A stretch of DNA of 64,000 nucleotides from Mermis nigrescens (lineage: Eukaryota; Nematoda; Enoplea; Mermithida; Mermithidae): NCBI GenBank assembly GCA_036768485.1, contig JAVLUZ010000167.1, positions 620,001-684,000 of the forward strand. Reading direction: 5' to 3'. Below, piece after piece: positions 43,856-56,100 of the stretch. The notes beneath the pieces were generated by a model that worked only from the letters and a program-made list of their open reading frames with translations, ran no database searches and was not told the DNA's origin. Position numbers and translations under genes: made by a program. Each line of letters begins with the position of its first letter. Position 1 is the stretch's first letter.

Positions 43856-46800
43856 TTAACGACAAACATTACATTTCTTTCTACAGATTTTGGAGAAGTA
43901 AGGCCACCGAGCGCACGCAGTTTGAGGAACAAGGTGGCATGACCTCTCTAAATCGAAACACGTTTTCCGATAATAATGACTCAAGTGCCATGTGCAATTG
44001 TATAACAAATTAATTTTTATGTAATCCAAGTCGCTGATTTCTTTGTTGACCGGAATACTGAAATAACTGTTTGTTGAGCTGAGCGTAGGAATCCTTTTAT
44101 TGATTGCGAAATCGTACGGTCCGTAATGCATGATGCTGAAAAAGGATTGTGTTGTGACCATCATCTGCGACCATCATTCTGCGTGTCAGACTCGAAAAAT
44201 TTTTAGTAAGTGTCTTTTTTGGGCTAAAAAACGATTGATACACGTCAAAAAAAGTGTTTTTTGCAATGCTTGTTCTTTCTTGAACATGAAAACATAAGAA
44301 AATTTGAAAAAATTCAAAAATTGGACAAAATATTGATAAAAAATAAGTGTATGGCGCGAAGCGTTGAAAATTTTAACTTTTGAGCAAAAAATGGGTCGTG
44401 CGTGTCCCAACACTGCCACCGTCCCAACTTTGCCACCGTCATAACATTGCCACCAGTCCCAACATTGCCACCGCGAGTCCCAACATTGCCTTCACGAGTA
44501 CCAACATTGCCACTGTCCCAATATTGCCACCATCCCAACGTTGCCACCAGTCCCAACATTGCCACCGCGAATCCCAACATTGCTACCACGTCCTAACATT
44601 ACCTTGCACACTTACACATCGATTCACATATGGACGTTGTTGTGGGGGTTACAACCACACCTGGGCGTGGGGGGTTTGGGGGGTATGCACCCCCAGAAAC
44701 CAAAATACCCCCCAGAAATCAAAATACCCCCCCAGAATTCAATTTTTGAAATTTTTTCTCTCTTTTTTCGCAATTTTTTGATGCCAATGGATAGTGCTTG
44801 ATGAGAAACGCCGAAAAATGGTGTTTTTATCGCCATACCACCATTTTTAAGGCCATTTTTCGACCTTCAAAAAATCTTGCACCCCCCCCAGAATTTTCTT
44901 GCTGCCCACGTATGTACAACCAACCCCCTTAAGATATTATTACCGAGAGGGTATTAACCAATTGAGAAGTTAGAAGTTAGGTATTGAAGAGCACTTTTGA
45001 AACAGAATAGTGTTCCAGACAACTTCGACATGTCAATACATAATAAATGCAAAACAGAATTACTATACAAAAAAATGAGGATTTAGCCTCTCACCTCACC
45101 ACTTCTTGATTTTACCCCTTCCTAGCGACCCCAACCATTATGTATGAAAATTAGATACCTAATGCGTTTGGATTACATGTTCACCTCCATTTAGTACATA
45201 AATATGTACAAACGGACCGCAACTAAATTCAGGGAGAAGATCTGATGGGTCAAACATCGAGGAAAAAGCCGCAAGTACAACTCTGGGAGGTCTGCCAAAT
45301 TCTGGGGAGTTTAAGCCCCCCGCCCTTCAAGACAACGTCCATGTGTGACTCGCTGTTTGAATGTTGGAACTCATGGCGGCAATGCTGGGGCTTAGGGTGG
45401 CACTTTTGGGATGGTGACAATGTTGGGATTCGCGGTGGCATTGTTGGGACAGTGACAATATTGGGATGGTGGCAGTGTTGGGACGGTGGCAGTTTTGGGA
45501 CGGTGGCAGTGTTGGGACTCGAGGTGGCAATGTTGAGACTCGCGGTGGCAGTGTTGGGACGGTGGCAGTGTTGGGATGGTGGCAAGGTCGGGACCGTGGC
45601 AATGCTAGGACTACACCCAAAATGAGCTAAAAACGCTTAAAAGATACACTTTTTACAATTTTTACGAAAAGCTGACAATTCTGGGTGGCTCGCAGCCATT
45701 TTTCGAGGATCAGTAGCCATTGGGAGGGGGTGGCAAAACCTCTCCCTCTCCTCCCCGATCACGTATGGTCACCATTAAAGGGGGGGGGTTCGGAGAGTCC
45801 AGACTCCCAGAATGGAAAAATGGAAGGTTTCCTGAGAAAAACGAGGTAAAAAGAAGGCTAAAAACCCTTAAAAATAAAAGTTCTCCAAAAGTCCTTGAAA
45901 TTGACCCTAAACTATGGATTAATCTTGCTTTGACACTATTTTAGCATTTATTCCACTTTTTGACGTCATATTGGCGCAAAAATCTCAATTTTGACTCACG
46001 ACCATACCTGGGCATGGGAAGGGTTTGGGGTATGCGCCAAAATACCCCCAGAATTCAATTTTTGAAAATTTTCTCTATTTATTTCGAAATTTTTTGATAA
46101 CATTGGATAGTGCTTGTTGAGAAATGTCTGATCTCCCCCAGATCAGCCATTCTGAGCATCTATGCATCTGACTACCGCCACACTCTTAAAACATTAGCGC
46201 TTATAAATAGTGTCGCGCACGTGAATACCGTAGTGCTAATGGGTTAAAAATACATAAATGTTACATTCTTTATTATTCAGAGTTTTCTCAAGAGTTGGTG
46301 CTTTGTGGAAAATCCGCAAACGCATTCCTGCGCGAAATTTCAATGGATTTAACATAGAGGCGGTTTGTTTCAATGGATTTAACATACGTTTTTCATGTAA
46401 TATACGTATTTACTCTTTTTTATAAGAAGTCTTTTTACCTGGCGTAGTCATATGGAACGATGTATTTCAACAAATAATGACCATCACTGTCCTGTTGGAA
46501 CGTAAACCAATATTCTTCGGGTATATTGGTCCATAACACTTGTACAAAACTATCTCTGTCCCAGCGGGCCTGTTTCACACAGGTACGCCTATTTAAATGC
46601 ACTTTTTTCATATTCTGTGGTCATCAGAATAGCATATGTTTTATACCAGTAAAACTTGACGCATATCTGAATTTTAAAATTCTACATGATGCGAAATCGC
46701 GAAAATCTACAGCAATTAAAATCTGGTAAAGAATAAGCTTGGATAAACTGACACGGTGTCTAATGCGCTTTTGGCGGAATGCTTTTGCAGCTTCAAACGT

Positions 46801-48254
46801 CTTGCATAGAGCTACTTTCAACATTCTGCCTTTTACAGAGTATTGTTTGCCTTTTATTTTTCGCTTATTTTCTAATATTTCGCATTTTTGCATTCTATTT
46901 GAGTACTCTGCTTTTCATGCATTTTCTACTTTTTTGTTGATTTTACATCTTTAGTTCTACACGATTTTTTTGCATCAGAGTAACATGCTCTGCAACACAC
47001 ACTACCTTTTTATTGGAATTATCCCAAAACCGAACGCAGTACCTCAGGTGTTCGAAGGTAAAAGTTAATTTATGTTATCCCGACATAATAAAATAATAAT
47101 AGATGAATCTGATTTCGCTTAAAGTTAATCTCGAATTTCCAATGAGAATCCAATTCTTATCAGATTAAACTTTATATCATACGTTTTAAGTTTATTCGTT
47201 TATTATTTGAATTCAGTGCATTTGAACGGAGATATAAATAAAATTATACTTGTTCGTGACCAAATCCCAAGGCGTGTATAATTTCATGGATAGCGCCACG
47301 CTCTTTAAGACACTGCAGAGGAAGAGTAACTTCTTGAACTTTCAGTTGAGGCTGTCGGCCGACAAATGATGAGCAAAAGCGGCCGTTTGTGAAAAATAGA
47401 TGAGTTGGCCATTCTGTAATGATGAAACTTAAGATGTAACGTGAGTATATTTTTGAATATCATTTTTTTATTTAAAAGTTTTAGTAACTCGCTTCAGCAC
47501 CTGTATATGTGATTGCATTCGATTAAAATTTCACAAGATTGTTTTGTTGTCAGAGAAACAAATTGTTAAGCTGTTTATAACGGTATAATCTCTTCACGAA
47601 AATAGCCAAATTTTTCCTTCGTTAACTATCATAGCCCAGTTAATTTTGGTTTGGTTAACCTATTGCATATTTCATTAGTACAAAACAAAGCTTTTATACT
47701 TCAGTTCAGTCGGCTTCAATAAATGCAGAAATATTTTTGATAATTCGTGTATGTAGCTACATTCAGTCAGCGTTCGCTAATCTTGCATAGTCCAAAAATA
47801 CAAAAAATAGATTATTTTGACAGTTTTTACGTTTTGACATAAAATCCAGCATTAACGGATATTGCGATTTTTTCATGTTTCTTGAAATAATAGATTTCAA
47901 GATTTTTAGTTTCAAGATAAGTCTAATTTTATATGGATTAAGATAAATTATGAGACAAATGCGTGCGAAAATGAAAATTACCCATTTGTTCAGAATGGAG
48001 AAGCTGTTGCCGCTGCAGCTCAGTAAATCTCAAACACGTTTTGCTTTCAATCTTTGAAAAAGCGCTTTTGACGACGGAGCGCATTTCATTACTCGTAAAA
48101 TAGTTTGGGTCGAATCTGAAGGGAACCGTAGAATTTGGCCATAAGTTGCTGGCATCGAATTGCGACAAATTATTCGCGTTTTCTTGCAGAGATCTGGCAA
48201 GCCTTTCTTTTTCCTCGATTTCATCGTACGACAGTAATTCTTTAAAGAAATCGA
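43856..48254 (-). CDS. Astacin-family zinc metalloprotease with C-terminal ShK domain (5' exon missing)
   Basis: Spliced minus-strand gene. Exons are 48254-47982 (pro-region and start of the protease), 47413-47250, 46569-46439 and 44135-43856 (stop at 43858-43856), with matching phases and GT-AG borders. The protease domain starts around LWPNSTVPFRFD. Exon 2 carries the zinc site HEIIHALGFGHEQ. Exon 3 continues ARWDRDSFVQV. Exon 4 has the Met-turn SIMHYGPYDF and KINLLYNC. After it, six cysteines (CFDLERSC ... CRKKCNVC) form a ShK/SXC domain. Astacins are secreted endopeptidases acting in development, cuticle or digestion; the role here is unknown. All catalytic residues are present. The exon encoding the signal peptide should lie above 48254 and was not found. 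Intron 3 is swollen by repeats. Confidence 0.93.
44190..44395 (+). repeat. F3-like repeat in an astacin intron
   Basis: It has TTTTTTGGGCTAAAAAACG, TGCTTGTTCTTTCTTGAACA and ATGGCGCGAAGCGTTGAAAA, as in the 4305 and 55065 copies. Confidence 0.45.
44396..44612 (+). repeat. GC-rich minisatellite, forward
   Basis: Units like CCCAACATTGCCACCGCGAG and shorter variants repeat about ten times. The same unit occurs in the opposite orientation at 45370-45612, so the pair can form a cruciform. Open frames here are repeat artefacts. Confidence 0.75.
44653..44917 (-). mobile_element. F1 MITE, inverted
   Basis: It runs from ACCTGGGCGTGGGGGGTTTG to TTTTCTTGCTGCCCACGTAT, the mirror image of the 42985 copy. 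It sits between the two minisatellite blocks in astacin intron 3. Confidence 0.7.
45370..45612 (-). repeat. GC-rich minisatellite, inverted
   Basis: Repeats of GTTGGGACGGTGGCAGT form the reverse complement of the 44396-44612 array. Confidence 0.75.
46000..46135 (-). repeat. F1 MITE, partial
   Basis: It starts ACCATACCTGGGCATGGG and has the CCCCCAGAATTCAATTTTTG and GGATAGTGCTTGTTGAG blocks, then stops before the far end. Confidence 0.5.
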
Positions 48255-49008
<754 letters not shown>

Positions 49009-49009
49009 A

Positions 49010-49375
49010 GGCCCGTATTCAGGATTTGGCCAAGGGGGAGGCGGACCCCACTTGAATTGGTCTGTACCTCGGGAAATTAGTTGGGATAGCTCGCAAAAAC
49101 CGCATTTTTCGACTTTTTTCGACATGCTTTATCTATTAAGATCATAAAATTCAAACTTTTCGTAAAAATTTTCTTCTCACTCAATATGCTATAAAAATTG
49201 TCGTTTTTTGGTCGCGCTTGTGTCAAAATTATGGAAAATATTCATATCCGGCTTGAAGATTTTACCTCAAAGACAGGCAATTTTTCCATCTTTCTATGCA
49301 TTATCTTACCTTTCGAAATTTTTTTTTCCGGCAAAGGGGGGGGCCGCCCGCCCCCTCCTTACTACGGCCCTGATC
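49010..49375 (+). mobile_element. F2 MITE, full-length
   Basis: It runs from GGCCCGTATTCAGGATTTGG to CCTCCTTACTACGGCCC, with GC-rich ends (GGGGGAGGCGGACC / GGGGGGGGCCGCCCGCC). The interior matches the 19436 copy. Confidence 0.65.
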
Positions 49376-52300
49376 CCAAACATAGATGCATAGCATAGAC
49401 GATCTGGGGAGAGGGAATAAGCCGGTCTTCCTGGTCAATGTAAAGCACTTTTGGAGAAAATTTCCAGTAGTTTTCATTCATTTTTGGCCTTTCGCCTCAT
49501 TTTCACTAGGAAATTTTTTCATTTTTCTATTCTGGGGGTCTAGACAGACCCCTAACCTTCTCCCCACGTGCATGTCTGCTTCCAACTCCCCCACGAACGC
49601 ACATACCTGGTCACTACTTATAACCATGGCTGGATGGGTCAACCAGAGAGCCTTTTTGAGCTTAATGACCTTAAAAATTTTGAGTAGTAAAATAGCCATA
49701 AAAACCACAATGATTGATTGATCATTAATACTTTTAAGTCTTAATGTTGCCTTATCTTCCCTGTAAAGTTTTGCACGTGTCCTACTAGGGATTTGACATC
49801 CTTCAAATATATATAGCCATACATACATGTCTAATCACAAATAACCAGTCGTGGGAGGTCAGTCAGGTGTGACGGTTGCATGGAGATAAGAATAAAAAAG
49901 TTTCAGATTTATCTAGATGAATGGGCCGTAGAAGTTTCTTAAATGTTGCGATTGCATAAAAAAGTTTTAAGCATACTTCATTCCCGTAATTTGTAATAAG
50001 TTTCTATTTTTACCCATTATTCGTCTGTTTCTAACCTTTCCTTGTCTTGTACTTTTAAGGACTGTATTTATTTTCTGTTTATGTCAGAAAAATTTCGTTA
50101 GTGCATCTAACCTATCTACTTCACTGTCTTCACTTACAGTTTCTGCTCTCCTATTACGTGGCACAGATAATACTATTGCCGCCTGAAGCACAAAATATGA
50201 GAATAAAACGAGGTTCATATTTATGAAGAGAAATAAAATGAAATACCGTATTATTTCAAACGTGACATTTTAATAAATTCATTCTATTGAAATTCAAGCA
50301 ATGTTTGAAAAAATCGATGAATTGGGTTGTTGAATAGTTTTTCATTTAACTGAGTATGTACGTTGCGATCTAATAAATAGACCCTATTCGGTTCGATTTA
50401 ATAGGATCTGCCGAAAGGGTAATCTAATTTCTCAGAAACGAAGTCCGGTTTCGAAAACTTTTTGTTTAAATATAAAGAAAGTTAATGCAACATTATTTGA
50501 TAATGCATCAAACCTAATCAAAACCAGACTAGAAAAAAACCAGTTTAAAATATGTTATAATGAATAAATCAAAGATAGAAACATGAGTAAATTCAGCGTT
50601 TCATTTTCATTAGTAACTAATTACTGGTAATGCAGAAAAAGTAAAGGCAAATGTTTGATATCTACATTTTATAGATATATTTCATTTTATAGATATATTG
50701 AATGGATACATACATTTTATTTTATAGATTTTATATATCTACGTTTTGATGTAAAAAAGTTTTGTCGAAACAACTGTATTTTCTCCCGAATTGCTTATTT
50801 TAGATATAAAATAATAATTAGAAACATTAAGTACTTACGTTTCGTTGACACATCGATTCCATTGAGGTATTAAATAAATGTTCACTGACTATTATTTTTT
50901 TAAGGATTACTGTAAGGGCTGGTTTGGTATAACGACGAAAAGGCTCAGTTATGAGCTCTATTGATTCAAGATGGCATCAAACAGTTCTTAAACAAATAGT
51001 ATCATGAGCTTATCAGAATTCGGGATTATCAGACAAATGCTATTACTATTTTTCCAGGATTTGGGTACCTACTGTCCTTTATTAAAGGGACCCTCTGATT
51101 CGCAATAAGAGTATTGTCAACATACTTAATGAATGCGTTTCCGAGAAAGATCTCAAAGCCTAACTGATAAACTTATTTTTTTATTTCGTAGTGCTTTTTG
51201 AATCGCAGTTAGCGCATTTATTTCTTGCATCTATATTTAATCTATATATAAAAGTAAGAAAAGGTACAAAAAAGAGATGAATCAGCATATACAGAAAAAA
51301 CGGTCATAAAATTTGGCACATAATAAAATTATGGATTGATTATACAAAAGATTATTTCAGGCTTCACAGGAATAAATAAACTGCAGTTTTTTTGTCAGTT
51401 TTGCTCTTTGAGTGTTCCGAAAAATAAATCCGATCCGCTATCTGCGCTAACATTTCCATACAAGGGACTTACAAATAACGCCTTAAAAACACTCGGCTAG
51501 GATTAATGATACCAATGAGTTTAATTTATAATCTATTCTAAACATTTGTTCTTCAATTTCACTAGGACCCGAAAAATCTTTTCCAGCAATATGAATCTTC
51601 CGTAAACAGGCCACATTTCGTCATTAGCCTTTTCTGAGCTAAGTCCGAGATATGCGAATTCCGGAAAATCTATTTTTAGAAATTTCTTTCCGAGAAACGA
51701 GCGCACAAATAAGTTGTTCGCTCTCTCGTTCTATTCAAAATGTTTCCCATCGTCTATGCTTACGTATACAAATACATGTGTACCACCTATGCGTAATATG
51801 ATAGTTCTAACGTCATAACTATGATTTCAAAACAAATCCTAAATGGACAACAATTTCGTCTATTTTTCCGATAGGGACTAAATTACGCCGAAAAGATGGT
51901 TTGTTATTTGCATAATTTACTTCCCGTCTTCCTAGTCGGATTTGAATGGATTGAAGACTTTTCAATTTTTATTTAATATTCCATGTTTTAGCAATTTGAA
52001 TGGTATTAGTCAATTCCTTATGTTAAATAAGACCGAAAAATATATGTGCCACAGCATAAAACTTCTTAATAATCGTACAATTAGACAAAAAAAGTTATTC
52101 AAAGTGACCTACTAAGTTAAGTATTACTAACAGAACTTCATTTTTCCAATTTATTGTTGAAAAATTATGAATGATTCATTGCACATGGACGATGTGCATA
52201 ATTTTAATGATTTTACTCATTGTTTGCATGTTTGCATTTGAAATTAGCATCTCTGTCACTTTTGTTTTACATTACATGCTATTCCATCGCATTACTGACC

Positions 52301-52429
52301 TTCTGGTTCCCATTAACAAAATATCATTTTACTGAATAACAAACTTTAATACTGGGACTTTTTATTGCTCCTGTTTCAACTTAGGCGTATGGTTATATTT
52401 TCTTACAGTAAACAACGCAGGTTTAATCA
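49376..52429. other. Intergenic, no gene seen
   Basis: AT-rich sequence with a short TTATAGATATATT repeat near 50665-50730. No exon with a recognisable product was found. It may contain the promoter of the coiled-coil gene and the 5' end of the astacin gene. Confidence 0.45.
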
Positions 52430-52912
52430 GTGGCGGATCCAGGATTTTCTGACAGGGGGCGGAATTCCAAATTTTCCGAATTGTGTCAAAAATTGTAAAA
52501 AAAAGTCCGTCCATTTTGCTTACAGTATCAAGTTTTTGCCATCTTTTGGTAGGCAGAATCTTTTCGATCCGGAAAAAAGTAGAAATTTCTGTTTTCTACA
52601 AAAAGCACGCAAAATTATTGTAAAAATCGGTGCAAAGCACCCAAAAATACTCGGAGAATTATTGTAAGTAAAAAATCTTTGTTTTGTTCATAAACTACTC
52701 TACTGACATACAATTGAACTCTAAAGAGCATTAAGAAAGTCGGAAATGTCATTAATGAGCAAACTCCGGCGCAAAGCGCAGGAAAAAATTTGAAAAATTG
52801 TTATAAAAAATGCTAAAAACATCCAAAAATGCACATTTTGCTCTATTACACCCAACTGTTTTTTTGACGACAGAGGGGGCGGCCGCCCCCCACGCCCTCT
52901 AAATCCGCGCCT
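52430..52912 (+). mobile_element. F2-type MITE (about 480 bp)
   Basis: It runs from GTGGCGGATCCAGGATTTTC to GACGACAGAGGGGGCGGCCG and a C-rich end. It is a partner of the 10573-11072 copy. It lies about 200 bp upstream of the coiled-coil gene. Confidence 0.65.
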
Positions 52913-53108
52913 ATTTCTAGTCAAAGCAGTCTTAGGCAGAGAATTGAACTGTCTAAAGCTCGATTTATCCGTAAAAAGTGTGCGTTCTTCATTATTCTTG
53001 ATGTTTCGATGCGAATCCGGCTCTATTCTAGAGTGAAATGTTAATAATTAATTAATAGCATGCATTGATGAAATTCGTGAACTTAATTTGCATGAAGGGT
53101 CATTAAAA

Positions 53109-56100
53109 ATGTTCCGCACCAGTTTCGGCGTACGCAGGGAGCAGGGAAATATTTTCGACCTGGGTCCGTCCGAACCGTCCCGCTTGCCAAAATTCGTTCA
53201 AAGTCGAAGCGCTCAGCACCGACTGAAAAAATTGGGCGGCTGGACTCAAGCCCCATCGACCAAAAAACCTACTGCCGTCATTAGACCCATTTTAAGCGAA
53301 TTCTACGATGCGGTGGGAGTCGAAAGCGCGTTTCAAGACAGGGTTAAATCGATCAAGCAGCGGAAAATTGAATTCACCGAACAGTCTATTCAAGCGACCA
53401 AAGTATCACGCTATGCCAAAACTGATTTGTCTTACTTTTATTCTTTTACTTTCTTGTGAATGGCATTACATGATCCATTCTTATTCTATTAGCTCCAGTG
53501 GCCTTAGCTGTGGGAAATTGGGGGGGGGGCTAGTCCTCCCAAAATTTCGGAAGTACGAGTATTTTTACAAGGGTCCCTCAATAGAAAAAATGAAAAATCC
53601 TTACAGCTAATCTGAAAGACCGCTTGAATAGATTTTACTTTTTTGAGCTAATAAGCCTAAAATCATCGCGTGTTTCACGCCTATTCATTTACATAAAGCA
53701 TATTTTTTAATATTATTCAAATGGAGTTAAACTTTCTAAAATGGTTTTTTCGGGGAATAGATCTCACTGTGATAATCTCAAAAACAGCAATATTTTTGAT
53801 TAACTACGACTAGTTCTTAAAATCAACTTCAACATTTCCGTCTCTGAAATTTAGAAGGCCAGCTGTGGCCCTGATAAGTTTTCTAACTGCCAAGTTTCTA
53901 TTCTATTCAGATTCCAGGATCTAGACAGTTTTGAAATGTGTATTACGTAAAAGATACCAGAGAACCGGGCTTTTCTTACCATAACCGATTTTGTTCAGTC
54001 TCTCTCTCTAAGTGCCACTTTTTTATGTGTTTAAGCATCGAAAAAATTTGTCTCAAAAGTTGTCCAGCCGTAGCAATCTTAGAAGCCCATATTTTATATT
54101 TCCACACCTTAAGCAATTATTTATTAAGTCCTTAGGATGTAAAAATTTCAAAATTGTGATAAAAAATTATAAAAAGTTCAAATATTTTTAAATATTTAAG
54201 AAAAAATAACACACTGCATAGTACTTTTAAAATAGATTTTGAATGGCGTTATTCAGTCGACTTATGAAAATAGTTGAAACGCTATTTAGATACATGGGTA
54301 CCTGAATAAAACATTCTTGTTGTGAAACAGAATTATAAATGAAATGTGAATGCATCCCTGTTTATGTAACGCTGTTGTTATATGCTTTATTTTATTTTTT
54401 ATTTTCATATTTTTTAATCTATTTTTTATCTAGCTTGGTAGAATATTGGAACATATGGAAGAGCCCGAAGGCGAAATTAGTTGGAATGCTAAGACAGTTG
54501 AAATAATGATAGATGATTCGAAGAAAATGAAAATAAATCACTTGGAGTATGAATTACGTGAGGTATGATTTGTCACAAAAAAGACGATATTTTCAGTATG
54601 TACGAAATTTATTTTTATGTTATGTTGCATTTTCAGACGGAAAACCGATTGCAGACACAATCAGCGGCGTTAAAAATTAAAGAAGAAGAGCTCAAACAAA
54701 GATCTCTCTTGATGGAAAATTTCGAAAAGGAAAAAAGGCTTCTTCAAGAGCTAATTAAAGTATTTGATTGATTAATCTAAAAATCATCTTTGGCTTCGCA
54801 GCTAAAGTGCTAAACTACGTTTCTGTGTTTATCTCAGGAGATGCTGCTCGTGGGCGTGGGAGTTTAAACCCCACCCAAGAATCCGACAGATCCATCAGAC
54901 CTCCAAAATTGAGGGCGTCACTTCCAAAACAATGCATTAGTAATGCGGAAAGTTAAAAATTGTCACCTTTGAAGACTGACATATTTTATATCCAATAGGA
55001 TTTCGTAGATGTGTAAATTTCATTTTTGTCGTATGGTCTGAAAGTTTTTGCTGAAGCCTCATACATGTACAGCATGGGAATTCTGGGGGGGTCAGCGGCG
55101 GAAAATTTCAAAAAGTGCCTTTTTGGGCTAAAATTAACGGATACACGCCAACAACCCTGTTTTTTACGCTTCAATTCTCGTTCTTTCTAGAACATAAACG
55201 TAAACAATTTGAAAATAATCGAATAAATTGAACAAAATTTAGTCAAAAAATGAATATATGACGCGAAATAGCGAAAATTTAACATATTTGAGACAAAATC
55301 TAGCTAAAAGCATGGAAAATCAACAATTCGAGGGGGGTGATCGCAGCCATTTAAGCGGGGGTCAGTAGCCATCCTGAGGGTATCAAAAACCCTAAACTTC
55401 CGTTTAAGAACAAGTATGCTTAGTATTGCAGCTGCTCTGTAGTATTATCGCACCATGTTAGTATGGGCAGAACATAATATGAAATCGCCCAAAATAGTAA
55501 ATGATGCTTGCATGCAGTATGTTTTTCTAAGCATTCTATGGAGATTTAAGATTTTCAACACAGTGACATTATTTTTAATATTGAATCTATCAAGTAAGAC
55601 GTTTTTCAAAACATCAGAGGCGTCTTACAACATTACTTTTAAGCCAAAATAGAGTGCTAAAAGCAGAATGAAATTAGTGATTTGTAGAAAAGTAAAGAAG
55701 CGCACGTGGAAGCTGAAATACAACTGAACTCGAGCCAGAAATTGAACGTCAAAAACGAGCGACTCGTGGCTGATTTACAAAATGCATTCGAGCAAGAAAA
55801 AATTGCCAAAAGTTCTAGTGAAGCGGAGGCAAAACGATTGTTGAATGATCTGAAGAAATCGAACGATTCTCTCGATTTAGTTCAGAAGAATTTGCAAGAT
55901 CTGCAAGGAAAGTTAACCACGTGCGTACTTTTTAATAATTTTTGAGTTAAACGAATATCTACTGATAAGTAGCTCTTATAAGGTGTGATATAAAATTAAA
56001 ATTATGCAACAGAAATAATAGATGTTTAACTTCTCCTAAAGATAAACTCTTGAAAACAAATATACTATTCTTGACTTCTAAAATCACGCCGAATCATGTT

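Noticed and set aside
44380..44800. Open frames with repeated SPNIATV/CHRP-type peptides (also 45245-45625)
   Set aside because: They are translations of GC-rich minisatellite units in several frames at once. They lie in an astacin intron.
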